Shown: piece after piece, positions 20,508-33,224 of the stretch | Position numbering within the stretch: position 1 is the stretch's first letter | Layout of the letters: the number at the start of each line of letters is the position of its first letter | Source of the DNA: Mnemiopsis leidyi | Taxonomy: Eukaryota > Ctenophora > Tentaculata > Lobata > Bolinopsidae | Reading direction: 5' to 3' | Assembly (NCBI GenBank): GCA_000226015.1 | Contig: JH153292.1 | Span: 90,627 to 136,490 of the forward strand | DNA: 45,864 nucleotides | Translations under genes and position numbers: made by a program | Notes under the pieces: generated by a model | Told to the model about the DNA's origin: nothing | Seen by the model: only the letters and a program-made list of their open reading frames with translations | The model's database searches: none

Positions 20508-23500
20508 TCATCCCGGTGGTGTCCAGTGATCAAGACGAAACTTCTCTGCAGCGTGGTCCTTTCCATTAAGATGGGCAGCCAGGGAAATGGTTCTGTCAAA
20601 GTGCATACCGCACAGATCACAGAACGTTCTTGCACCTCCCACGCAGCGCGTCCCGGTCGTCTCCTCAAGCTTGTAGTTAGACTCAATCAGACTAGCAACT
20701 CTACTTCTCATCTCCTTGGTCTCCAGTGTAATCCCCCTATACCTTGTCTGTAATACGGGGAACGGTTTCAGAACGTCCTTGTTGTTGTAGGACGGAAGTT
20801 CACAGTTTTCCGTTCCTCCCGGAGTTTCCCAATCCAGATTTAGATAATCTAGCGAGGGGAGGAACTCTCGTTTCCGCTGGAGCAGCTCTGTGATTAACCT
20901 CCAGATTTTACGCTGTAACTGTCTGATGGGTTGGTGAGTGAGATGAACTGTACTGGGGTTATCTTCATCCCCCTGCAATAAATCTGTTATGTACATTCTC
21001 AGTTTGTTTACTGACGTCATATCTCTGTTATCCAACCTTACATCAAACTTTATTTTCAAGTCGTGTTCAGGCCAGATAGGAGACCCTTCCACTGCTCCCA
21101 ATCCGGCTATGCACCCTGTGTAGTGTAGCTTACCGGGACTGCAGTGTAGCTGCACTTGGGGGGCGAACAGGAGCACCATTATCTCCGGTAAACCTGGGAT
21201 GGGGTCGTGAGAGGTGCTGCCCCGAACTTGGATCTTGTCGCTGCTAGCGGACAGCGCGATGGTGTTTCCAGTCAGGAGCTCCTGGTAGTTTAGTGCAGTG
21301 TTGTGATGTAGAACTACGCTATTTACCGAGCTTTTATCCACAGTGACAATCTTGCTGTCCAAACTCTCACTCAGTCCTTTGAACGACACAACATAAGGAG
21401 AATCTGCGCCGGATAACTTAGCTCGGTTTGTGGTCATGTTCGGACGGACGTACGGCCGGGTGTACGTATCCTCGTACACAGAAAACGCGGTGTCTAGTCT
21501 GATCCCCAGTACGTTGGTAACTGCCCGGGCTTGCTTCACTCTGTAATCAGGTTCTGGTTGGTGGGCGTGACACTGACTTACCAGGTGATTTATAAAACTC
21601 ACTCCACCAGCTATGAGATCCAGATGTACCACGCCACTCCACACGTAGAAGATCTGAGCTGTGAAGAGCTTGTTTAACAAAATCTCCTCAGTGTAGTGTA
21701 TCACGTGACGAGACCAGCCTCCTGACACCATGTCCATGAATTTGCTGTGAAGTGGAGCTAGGTTCTCCAGAGAACATTCCCTTGCTTGGAATGGAACTGT
21801 AAGCAGATCAGCAGGTATGCGGAACAGTTGGTTTACAGGAACATTCTTGTAATTCCCATAGTCCAGATAGTAAACCCTCATCTCCTCTCCTCTGAAGTGC
21901 TCAAGTCGAACCCTGTACAGCGTCACTTCATCGTCAAAGAAACACGCTGCGTACCCCTTAGGTTTGAGATGCTGATATGGAACTCTTGTCCGAGGTATCA
22001 GCTGTAAACGCTGCTGTGTCACTTCCCATTCTGACCTCAGATCGTTGTTACAAAACTGAACGTAGAACTTGGTCGGGCTGATCACGTGGGTTACCTGAAC
22101 TAGAGCTTCTCCCTTAATGATAGGAATGGTTCTCTTGACTTCTGTCCGTGATAAAGCTGCTTCCCTCCTTAAAGAGGTATCTTCACGTTCCGATAGGGAG
22201 AGAGAAAACCCTTGTTTCTTCATCATCAGAGCATAGTAAACAGACTTACAAACCGATCTCTCAGCAGGATTCTCAAATGTCACATACAATCTAGCCCCCT
22301 CTAGGGAGAGTTTCTTGACGGGATCACAGTAGCCCTGCTTGAAATACTCGTTCACATCTCCCATAAAGGTTTGCTCCAGTTCCTCGTCAGATCGCACGTC
22401 CAGATTCATCCCAGTAAAGAAAACAGTGTCTGATGGAGATTTGTCTCCGAACAAGTGCATCAAGTTCTCCTCGTGTATTATGTCTTTGTTTTTACGAAAT
22501 AGTTCGGAAAGTTGGCCGCTGCAAGGGCTAATTTTAGCTTCACAATATAAGTCGAGTCTTCGTAAACTACCCTTCTCTCTTGGATAGTCTCCATTGGAAT
22601 GTTTAATCTCTGAATACCAGAGTTGAGGTCTCGAACCAGGGAAGCCACGTCTTGAATCCTGCTGAACTCGACATAGTTGTCCCTGCAAAACGCGCGACTA
22701 GCCGCAGAACCCCGACTGTGCGCATCATACCACGCGTTGTACATGTGCAACATCATGATAGGATCACTAAAAGTTCCCGCTGCTTTTCTCATCCGAGTAA
22801 CGTAGGCTCTCATCTTTTCCTGCTTGTTGGTGTACGGTATCTCGAGAAATGAGGGGAGAGCTAGACACGCGGACATAACAATACACTCGGTAAAACAGTT
22901 GAAAACGTAGCCGAACATGACCAGGCGCGTCAATCTGACGTCTAGCGGGAGTGTACCCATGGCCTGGCCCAGGAAGGTTATCTCTCCGGAAAAGGGTTCT
23001 GATTGGTTGGTGGGTCTGGTTAGTGCGCCACACTCTTCTAGAACAAGCGCACTTTGGTGGAGTTTAGTAAGATCGGGTGGATCTAGCGCTAGAGATAACA
23101 TGTGGTGTGGATCACCTATGTCAAGTATTTTACACCACAAAATCAGGTGCTCTAAAGAACATCGCTTTATCTCGGGAGAGGTGAAGTCACTTAACTTTGA
23201 CATAAAGGACTTGGGGACGAGTCTGTAACAGATCCCAGCAGCAACACGGCCAGCTCGTCCCTTTCTCTGATCCAGGGAGGAACGGGGTGCCCACGTGCAT
23301 TGCAGAGAAGACATTCCCGAGCCTGGATCACACACCAACTCCTTAGTCAGACAGAAGTCCACGACGTACCGAATGTCTGGCACAGTTATACTACTCTCGG
23401 CTATGTTGGTGGAGAGGATAACTTTTCTACGTCCAGGTATGGGCGGCGCGAAAACTTTCATCTGAGAAGATCGGGGAATGGTGCTGTGAAGGGGGATAAT

Positions 23501-25096
23501 ATCGTACGTTTTGCTGATAGCCTCCTCCCGCAGATATTTTTGACAAGTTTCTATCTCATAAATACCAGGAAGAAAAACCAAGACAGAACCTTTTGTCGAC
23601 TCGCCGCCGTGATAGATCTTGTCTCGCTCGTTGAAACTGTCTATGAGTGCACGAGCCAGCACGTAAATATCATCTGATATTTCAGGGGACATGCTCCTAT
23701 CTATCTGCTCATACTCTCTACCATACCCCAGACTGGATCTAAACTGATCCAGGTACATTATCTCCACATGATAAGTCTCATCTGTTAGTTCTACGGTCGG
23801 ACAAGGTCGGGGAACCCCGCCTATAAGCGAGGAGAAGTACCTGGAGAACTTGTCGGCGTTAACGGTGGCCGACATGACGACGACTTTAACGAACTTGGAG
23901 TTTGTACAGAGAAACTTCTTGACAAGAAGGAGAAGAAAGTCAGTCTCCTTGTCCCTCTCGTGTACTTCGTCCAGAACGATATGTGTGAAGTTGTTGAGGT
24001 TGCCAACATTGAGCAACTTCCTTAACAACACTCCCGTTGTCATGTAGACCAATCTCGTGTCTGCGTTAACTTGCTTGTCCATCCCTATCTGGTAGCCAAC
24101 TAGAGTGCCTTCACCCTCGCTGGTATAGTCTATGGGTTTCAGGCCTCTTTCTGTGAGTACACGGCGTGCAAGCGCGACCGCCGCCACCCTCCGCGGCTGC
24201 GTAACAACGATTTTGAAGTGTCGACGTTCGTTGTAATACTCGTCGTCCATGATGTACTGAGGGACACGTGTGCTTTTACCGCTTCCTGTCGGAGCTGTGA
24301 TTACAGTCACAGGATTCTCTTTGATTGTCCTCAGGATCTGATCTCTGTACGGACAGATTGGTAGTCGGTCGTATACTGGTGGGGTCTTGAAATAGGTGTG
24401 TACCTGAAGAGGACAAATGTCAGAGAAGAGATGTGATTAAAAGTAGTAGTAAGATAACTACAGCCATGACGTTCGCTCAAACAACATTTAATCTTTTAGC
24501 AAGCATCTTAGTTATCATTAATTGTGGATAAATACGAACAAATCGAAACATGGTATAAATGTGAAATCAGGTAAACAGAGATAACAATAATTCTTATCAA
24601 GTGTAGTCAGTGTTACATTTGTATTTTATCTGCATGTGTTTTGTTAAGTAAATCTAGTTGCTGTGAATTTTAATTCTTAAACTCAGAAGTAAGACCTTGG
24701 AGGAACTTCGATTATATTCCAAACTAGATCACTACTTTGACTTTTAAGAGATTATAACCTCTTGTAGATATCAACTAGAGTTCTGCGATTGTTTGCCGTA
24801 GTATAAAGTATCAAAATAAGTAAACACATAAATACAAAACTTACTGCACTAAGTAAACACATAACTACAAAACTTACTGCACTAAGGTCCTCCTGAAGAG
24901 GAAGACAAGCTCCAGACCCATACTCAGGCTCTCTAAGAAACAGATCTGTTCTCCGTATAGATCTAGGTGGAGCTACAACATGCTCTCTCTCTACCGTCTT
25001 GTTACGGGTAGCTAGTTCCGCTGCAATACGTCTACCGTAGGTCTGTGTTTTGTTGGAGACTAGACTTGTTTCTGTTCTCAAATTGAAGAATTCCAT
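20508..25096 (-). CDS. TDRD9: Tudor domain-containing protein 9 / Spindle-E, DEAH-box RNA helicase
   Basis: piRNA-pathway helicase of germ granules, needed for transposon silencing in animals. Coding exon 1 is 24878-25096 (73 residues from the ATG) and exon 2 is 20508-24403. They join in phase 0 and give about 1,371 residues, close to the 1,382 of the human protein. Motifs: Walker A GSGKST (about residues 113-118), TQPRR (Ia), DEVH (218-221), SAT (III), STNIAESSITVP (V) and QRKGRAGR (VI), followed by a helicase-associated domain. A Tudor domain lies near residues 890-950 (YRVRL, VYYLDYGNY), and there is a C-terminal C2H2 finger (about 1,333-1,355). The two halves of exon 2 are in different frames. 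One extra base in the T5 run at 22489-22493 (A5 in the mRNA) would join ...FPNYF to ...KNKDIIHEEN. No intron borders exist there. A sequencing or assembly error or a recent mutation is most likely. All catalytic residues are intact. Confidence 0.94.
24404..24877 (-). other. TDRD9 intron 1 with duplicated donor
   Basis: Its 5' end contains a 33-base tandem duplication (24818-24850 and 24851-24883, one substitution) that copies the splice donor AGTGCA|GTAAGT. The acceptor is tcttcag at 24404-24410. Nothing else is recognised in the 474-base intron. Confidence 0.85.
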
Positions 25097-28000
25097 TCCT
25101 TACTGGCTACATTTCTGTGTAAATGTGATAAGAAATCTTACAGAAACTTTTAAAAATGATAATAGTACAGATTTATCTTGAAATCGTTAATGTGGCCTGG
25201 CAAAATCTTGAATTAATTAAGAAAATGACCGAATTTTACAACTTTCAACACTTCCTACTATTTTACAAATAATTTGACTGAACATGATCAATGTCAAATT
25301 GATTGAAATATTTTAGTTATACCATTGCGCATTCCTTAATACAAGATGTACGTAACCACACTTGCAGTCCTATTTCTAATCAAATTAAAAAGAAATCCCT
25401 CTTCTTTACACCAAAAATGACCGATAATCAGAGGTTAACGCAAATGATAAAAAGTTCCGCAGTGTTTTGTTAATCTTGTCGAGCACTATTGGAAAAATCG
25501 ACTACATCCTCAATCTTTTGATTAATAGAAAATAATCTAATACCTTCTTATAGTCAGATTTACAGTCAGATTTACAACGATTATTCTAGAAAGGGCCTTA
25601 TTTTGCAAGTCCAGTAATTTTCAGGATAGTTACGGTTTGCTGCGTCAGTATTCTTCATCCTACTGGAATATGTTTGTTAAGACACCCAATGTACTATGAA
25701 TGATCTAACCTTCGGAAAGTTTTATTTCGTTTGCTTGGCGTCATAATCGTGCTTGTTGAGTTAACGTGTTAGTTTGTGTTAGAAGATGTTGACACAATAA
25801 CTTGAATTGGCTTTTATTTGATTAGCAATTTTTCATTCCAGTTATGGACGAAACTAGATAGGGGTTGGCACACAATAACATAGGGAGAAACTGTTTGATT
25901 TACCGCTCACAGTTGTAGGGGGTTGGTAGACATATATAGATACGAGTTTTGATGTTGAAGAAGCTTTCAATAAACATGTGTTAATCGTCGTCAGCTGCCG
26001 CTCACAGTTGGTACACATAAATGTTAGATTCCCCTGACACCTATATCGTACCTTGTCGATTCCATAAAGATATATCGAAAAGTTTCCACGGAATAAATCT
26101 AAGGGCATAATATCATTATGACGATCACCTGACAAATGATGGTCACATACTTGATCTAACAAACAGTTAACTTCTTTCCTTCTTATTGGGAATCCTTAAA
26201 ATATCGCAGTTTTTAAATGACTTGGGACTAGGAGCAACACACTTAAGAGCGAGATGTTATCTAGGATTTTATTTTATCTAACAAAAAGATATCGAGCCAC
26301 TTCCGAGCAAGGACAAGTCTGATCCAGACGAGCTTGGTCCAGGAATTAATTAATTAACAAATTAATTAAACCGTCCGGCTCGTAATCAAAGTGAGTAATT
26401 CCACACTCTACGTCAGCAGGGTGTTTCAATGTAACCCACCCAATCAGATTTACCCCAATTTCCGCTATGTAAACCGTCTTGAATCACGGAAAAGATTTGA
26501 TTATACGTGTAGCTAGTAACCTGATTACGTTTGCGGTTACGACAATATGCAACGTGCACTATAACACTGTATAATTGTTTGTGCTATCTGTGCAATAATA
26601 ACGAGTCCTGACATAATTGCTAGTTTGTTTTGTTTTCGAGCACGAGTAGCTATCCAATTACTAGCCTTATATCATATTTTTTGTTTAAGATGACATCATA
26701 GGCTTTTCTTGAGGGGTTCATTTCTGCTTGACACTGCGACTATTGTACATATTATATATGATCTTGAGCGTCGCAACTAAAATATACTTGACAGAAATTA
26801 CTGCTGGCGTTGCATATCGTCATACCGATATTTACTTATTTAGTAATTACTACCAACTCCCAAAATTAAAGGATGTGTGACGAGTATGTTTTGTACTATT
26901 TTTGAACAATGAATTTTTACCCGATCGCGATATCGGTATCTATGAGTTATCGACTGATTTGTTAAGTTAAGTGCTAAAGATTCGTTTGGCTGTGATCACC
27001 TGATAACACCACAAAGTCGTGCGAGTTGGACGTATTTCAAACCGATTTAAATCCAATTTAATCCACCTTCATGTGAGCAATTATCCGCAGACATCCTGTA
27101 AATTCGACCACACAACGCCAGTTATTAGCCATGTTGTGTTGGATCAGCAGAGTCTGCAGAATTTTAAACCCGTTCAAATTTGTAAGGTCATGCTTGAAGT
27201 TTGCAGTACATTTGATCAAATTAATTTGAACTAATAACTGATATCATTTCGGCACGGTAAATTAATTACAGTTGGTTTAGGAATTAGGACACATAATTGA
27301 ATCTCACCTTTTCCCCTCCCGTTTCGCACGAATATGTCAGGAAAACCATTTCTCTGCCACAAACATCAAGCATTCCGCTAGAAGCTACTCGTTACTCTTC
27401 AGTATAAGTTAAGCTGGGTTAGCAGTGCTCTCACGATAGTTATCTCTCGATCTCCAAGTTACAAGGTGAGGATCATCCGACCTGGCCGGGCAGCAGCCAA
27501 ACCCGCCATTCTCGCCAGATACGACCCGTAATCAGGACAAAGCTTGTTGAAGCATAGTAATTTAATGATTAACTATAGTTTCTGACCGGACATCTGTCAA
27601 CTAAAATGAGAGCAGCAGAGAGCGAGGAGAGAGCTGGAGAGATCGCCTGATTCTCGACACACCACTAGAATCAGCTGATCAGCTCTGTGACTGTGGAAAT
27701 TCTCCAAATAGTTTGTTGTTGTTGTTGCTGTGGATCAGAGCTAGAGTTAGCCCGAGAGAGAGAGAGCAGGCGTGGCCAAGAGACACACAGGTCGGTTACG
27801 TCACCACAGTTTAACGGATTTTCATAGGGTAGGCTATAAAAGTAGATCTATTTTACAGGCCCTGCTTGTTTATTTTTGTCTCACAGTCGGGCAGTGCAGT
27901 AATTACACTGGATATAGTAACTTCTCTGTTTCCTTGATCACTGGTATTACCTTGGTATTCGGCAATATGCTAGTGTCCATGCAACTGCAGCAACTTTCAA

Positions 28001-28526
28001 CTACTGCTAGTTATTCGATGCCGCAAGCTCTTTTTGAAAATCTATCTCCTTGTTAGGACATATGAATATTTATGCGGATTATTGCGTATGAGGATTTGAT
28101 CTTATCTGCATACAAACTCAAATTCAATTTTCCTAGAAGTTACAACAAGAATTCACGTCTTTCCACGCCAATCACCAAGGCCAGTGACTTTGGAATGTCT
28201 CTCAAATTTCCGTACCAAATTACAATCTAATTTTCGCTTCTATCAGTTACAAATATGAATGGCTTCTGCAGTTGTTCGTGGTTTTTCTGGTGCAGTAACT
28301 GGTTTTGCAATTTGCAACTCATCCTCAATTTTCTGAATTTTCATTAAATATAACACTCGATAGACATTTACAATGATTTAGACATTTACAGTGATTAACC
28401 AAAGAATGAAGTTTACCAGTAAATCTAACGTTGGCTTATGAAATATTTTACCGTTTGCTTTTGACAGCTAACAATGTTCACTCTAATACACTTACACTTA
28501 TAGTTCGGTTTATCTAGAGCTACAGA
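25097..28526. other. Divergent intergenic region between TDRD9 and the glypican gene
   Basis: 3.4 kb, AT-rich. Promoters and 5' untranslated exons of both flanking genes should lie here. I see only short open frames without recognisable product (for example 25854-26162 minus, 27019-27234 plus, 27772-28056 plus), a short gttgttgtt run at 27715-27727 and AATTAATTAATT-type runs near 26343. No repeats of note. Confidence 0.45.
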
Positions 28527-31445
28527 ATGTTGATCTACTTTGCTCTACTGTCTCAGATCACATTGCTATATGGTAGGTTATGATATTTGCTGCCATAATG
28601 TTTCGATATTTGACTCGAAAGTAAAATCTATAAACGAGTGATTGACCTAGCTTCACTTTAATATCATTTAATATCATTAAGAGATATCAGCTAAAGCGTT
28701 TTCTGCCCAGGTGCTCCTGGTTGTATAGATTTGAAGAGAGAGTTCAACGATTTGAATATAGCAAGAAAACCAATCAGAACATCAGATGGTAAGGACGTAG
28801 ATAAAGTCTCAGAGAATGTAGAATTGTTGTTGTGTAATAGGTAATGGACAAGTTTATCTTTTTAGCTCAAAAACACGATAACACTTAAAACTAGATTAAC
28901 ATCAAAACAAAACAACTAACCATGAAAGAAATTATCAAATAATTCTTTCCAGGAACGTGTCCCTTGTCGAAAACATGCTGTACTCTAGAAGTGGAGAATG
29001 CTGTAAAGAACGACACTGTAGGTGGTCTAAGAGGAGTTGTCTCCAAGGAGATAAAACAAGTGAAAGATACCTTAGAAACTGTCAAGACTATGACAGCTGG
29101 TAAATTTACATTTTGTTGTAAGATGTAGAAGACACTCTCCCAAAAGCACAAATAATAGCTAAAAACACAGAAGGCTAATCACGAGACGAAACAATGTTAT
29201 CATGGTGGTACAGTGACACACCTCCACATTGCACAAGAATTATTCTAGTATGCAGTTTTAGAGGATTCACAATAACATCTGTACTGATCACAGGAGAAAT
29301 GGTACAGATGATGGACGAGTTGGTTCCGGCTGATATCAAGGAGAGTCTAGACCTTCAGAGGATAGGTGATGCGATCTGGCAGTACACGATAGGGGACATA
29401 ACTGCCTACAATCTTACCATTGAAGTGGCTGTAAGTCTGTCATCTACTGACGGTAGAGGTGAACATGATAAGCTGCTTTAATACTTTGATATGTCTCCAT
29501 TTTTTACTGTCTCATTACCTGTAGCTACTTACACAGGTTATTGGAAGTGGGTTGATATTCACAGACAAAGCAGCACAAAATCTGATAGATATGACGGAGT
29601 GCATTATCAGACAACTGGGCCAACATGCTACTGATGCTTTTGTTAAGATAGCTGCAATTGTTGAGGGTTAGTTTTATGTTATCAACAATTGACGAAGTCT
29701 GACTTTCTCTACTTTGTACCTCTCTGAATTTCTGCTTCTAGAAGACAATGAGACCCTATTAAAACAAACATTATTATAATGGGCTGTTTTGCAGTTTCAT
29801 TAACTTATTACAGAACAGTTGGAAGCTCCTAAAACTTTCGGTGATGGATTCGCGGTAGCGGAAGTCTTGCTGAACTCAATAGAAAATTTCGAGCTCCCAG
29901 AAGATTGTGCATACGGTGAGATTCTGGGCTGCAAAAGATGTGGCATCAAGATACCCAGTGTTTGTAGATCAACATGCACAAACACAGCACACTATTGTCT
30001 TGGCAATGTTTACAGCCAGTCGGCACTCTGGATTCAGTGGGTTGAAAGGTCAGTAACAATCTTAGGAACTGTATATTGGAGTTTAAGCATTGGTACATGA
30101 AACAATTATAGACTGTTAGAACTTTCAAAGAGGTGGCAATACATTTACTCTTTGAGATCAAACCAAAAATATTACAGTTTGACAAGTCTGGTTGATGCCA
30201 TGGTTTTGATGAAGGACATTGAGATAGATCCAAAAGATATAGTTACCCCAGATCTTATTGAAGAAATAACTCAAGATATCATGTCTGCAATGGCCAATGT
30301 CAACTTCAAGCAGGTAATTTAAACTGAGTTCAAGAAGTTCTGAAAGAATGTGAAAATTTAGTAAAATCAATTTTCATTGCTTTAAGAAAGTTTTTTGTTA
30401 GTTTGTGTACTGGATTATACCTAGGAGGAATAATGAATTTGAAGTTTAAAACTTCAAACTGAAGTTTTAAACTTATGCTGTTTCCAGTGTCGGGGGATTG
30501 GAAAGAGATCTGTCCCCTCATACAATCCAGAAGGATTCCGAAACAAAAGGCAAATGAGCCAGGGGCAGCTTCTTGGCTCTCTCCTAGAAGGGTTCTTCAG
30601 CAGCTTCACCCTCGATAGAAACTCATGCAGGGATTCATCATCAGACACAGAGTATGTTGCCTGAAATTTTGCGCACTTTTCTAATTCTTAAAACAATATT
30701 CTAAATTTCATTGCTTAATACAATACTGTTCTACATAATTCAATGTTTTGATAGCATTGTGTTTTATATTTCGTGAATAATTCATAAAAGCTCTGCAATA
30801 CATGTAACAGTTGAAAATGTTATGTAAAATAATCAAGTTGCGGTAACGAGAGTGTTTTTGTATAAGCTAGGAGCTAGTAAAAGTGATGTATAGGCAATGC
30901 CTATACTTTATTATTAGGCATTGTACTCAACAAGCTTCATTTTCGTAGGTGCTGGCTTGGAAGAGAGATAGGCAACTATGTAAGTTCGGAAGAGAATTCT
31001 CCAAGCAGGTTCACCAAGTCTTTTTCTCCAAATTCGGAAACCAAAGCAGCTATGGAGGTCAGCAACTATGCACAGCGAGTAGATGCTGTCATAAGCAAGG
31101 TGTGTAAAATAATAATGTGATTGGGCTATCGCCAATATCAATGTGTTTCATCCCAATAAATTGAATTTCAAATTAGAAAATGGACCCTTTAAATATAGCT
31201 AGAATCTAAAATAACCATCTGCATCAAGTTCAGTAAAACATATAGTGGGGAATAAATCGACATGTGCTTTTTAAGACCAGAAAATGTTACAGATTCACTC
31301 GAAAGTTCGGGAACAGAGATCGAGAATACCAGATGGTTACCAAATGTACAGTAGCTGCTTAAAGATTCAGGAGAGTACCTTGGTTACCTTCCTGACACTC
31401 ACATTCCTCTTGTTCTGCAGTGGTTATGGAGCTCGACAATTTTGA
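28527..31445 (+). CDS. Glypican, membrane-anchored proteoglycan core protein
   Basis: Cell-surface co-receptor for Wnt, Hedgehog, FGF and BMP ligands by family knowledge. Ten exons, all in phase: 28527-28572, 28711-28788, 28953-29099, 29294-29430, 29537-29666, 29814-30048, 30112-30313, 30488-30651, 30949-31099, 31293-31445. The product has 480 residues. It starts with a signal peptide (MLIYFALLSQITLLYG) and then has exactly 14 core cysteines in the glypican order. These include TCPLSKTCCT, the block CAYGEILGCKRCGIKIPSVC followed by RSTC and YCLG, and ECWLG. RNKR at about residues 343-346 matches the position of the furin-type cleavage site of other glypicans. The C-terminus ends with a hydrophobic stretch (TLVTFLTLTFLLF), as expected for a GPI signal, though nine residues follow it. 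The family is typically 500-580 residues. The stalk has no Ser-Gly dipeptide. Whether it belongs to the GPC1/2/4/6 or GPC3/5 branch cannot be told here. Confidence 0.92.
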
Positions 31446-31772
31446 GCTGATTTAGAAACTAGGAACAAATTTCCCCCCAGAGGAAATACCTATAGCAATT
31501 GAGTGATCCAAGAAAAAAGCCAAAAAAGGACTAGAAACAAAAAGACTTGATTCCAATAATGTGATTTTTCTAAATTATTTGACTCTAAATTGATTATATT
31601 TATTTGTAATTTATTATTTGATATTAAGTTGTAGTTAAGTTGTATTAGGAAAGTGAGAAATCGGCTATTACATCACCTAAAAGGTTGACTATTGACATGT
31701 CAGGAACATTTTAGGTTAGCTATAGACAGTTGATGTATTGATTTACATTATCGAATATGTAAAAAAAATCTC

Positions 31773-31778
31773 AATAAA
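31773..31778 (+). terminator. Poly(A) signal of the glypican gene
   Basis: AATAAA 328 bases past the stop codon, the first canonical hexamer on this strand that I see in a suitable place. Confidence 0.55.
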
Positions 31779-33224
31779 ATCGGAGATGATTAAACTTATA
31801 TATATGTGTTTTAATCTATCAATGATCCCTTAAAAGTTCTTAGAAATCGGATAATTCAAATCAATAATTATGGCATTAAACATCATAACTCCAGTGTCCA
31901 AAAATTCGGCTATAAACTGGCTTCCTACTTTTAAGCATCTTTCTCTGTCTCTGTTCTGTTTTAGAAAAATGATACATCAATTAGTTAGTCATCTTCCAGA
32001 TTATCTATAGCAGCTTAGATTCAATAATGAAAAATACGCCTTCAACATAGGATAGTTATATTTCACTTCATCATAATATCATTTCTTTTTTAATGCTGCA
32101 CTAGTACACTCTTTCCCACCCTTGTGTTCTTAACTATTTCATGCTCACATTATGTTCATAACATTCTTACCAACAAAGTATGTTAACTACCCTCTTTATC
32201 CTCTTTATCCTTACAGAACAGAGGAAAATAGTAATTCGACCAGCAACTTTCTGTACCATCTAGAAATCTTGAATCTACAAATGCAATTTCCCTGAAATCA
32301 GACAAACAATTGATGCACTGCACATTACCGTGTACAATTTAGGACGTTTGAATGGGAACGATATTGCGCGCCGGCACACAAAAATATATATGCCGGTGCG
32401 CAATGGGTCCCGTATAATGTCCTATGTTGTTCACTGTTAGAAGAAGGAGACTGCTAGGCAGACCTTCTTGCATGCACCCTCTCAAACAGTGACTCCTTAA
32501 TTTTTACATTTAGGTGCAGCGGAAAATCTTGGTTTAATCAGCTTTCAATCATAGACTCATTTTGCAATAGTGATACTTATTGTCACAATTTACTGCCTCT
32601 CTTTTGCTTTTATGCTTTATAGAAATATTATCAATTTCTTTTTGGCTGTAAGGTGTCTCCTTTTCATTGACCAATAATACTGATAATACTAATTGATCTG
32701 TATAATTGGTTTAAAAATTATGAAAGGAGACTATTTCTCTTTGCTATTAATAGCCACTTTGTATCACCCTCACAAATTACCCAATACAAACCAATACAAA
32801 CCAATACAAATCCAAAAACACCCCAAACTAACTTAAAAAGCAATATCTGGAATAACCGGAGATCCCAGATTACCAGCTTCCTCTCTGCTCTGTTCTAGTT
32901 TCCAATTCCTTTGTTTCCAGTGGTCTCAATCATTGGCATTCATTGGGTCACCCTAGCGAAACTAGCGCAGTGTGATAATTCCTGCTCTTTTATTCTACAG
33001 TCCCATTAGACACTATTTAACCTTTTTAGATCTTCAGACTACATTCCTATACTCTGCAGCACGACACAATAACACCAACTTACCGCTCTATCATGTGTAT
33101 GGCCAGTACACCTCACTGCCTATGCTTGTCGGTTAGGGATGCGATCATACATGTGCTCTGTTTGGACAATGAGTATCTGGCAGAGCAGGCGTAATGACCA
33201 ATCTTTTAAACACTTCTCTTAAAG
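31779..33224. other. Intergenic, with a foldback element and a short microsatellite
   Basis: Apart from the foldback at 32340-32427 and three copies of accaatacaa near 32776-32810, I recognise nothing. No credible open frame. Confidence 0.45.
32340..32427. repeat. 88-bp foldback (possible tiny MITE)
   Basis: An imperfect inverted repeat about 36 bases per arm. The inner 14-base arms ATTGCGCGCCGGCA (32363-32376) and TGCCGGTGCGCAAT (32391-32404) pair fully with one G-T. The outer parts (taggacgtttgaatggga / tcccgtataatgtccta) pair with a few gaps. The loop is 14 bases and AT-rich. Confidence 0.75.

Noticed and set aside
22489..22500. Programmed -1 ribosomal frameshift in TDRD9
   Set aside because: The mRNA reads GUA AAA ACA; it lacks the X XXY YYZ heptamer (would need one more A), so an indel is the simpler explanation.
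27772..28056. 94-codon frame upstream of the glypican gene
   Set aside because: No recognisable domain; the glypican signal-peptide exon at 28527 explains the gene start.
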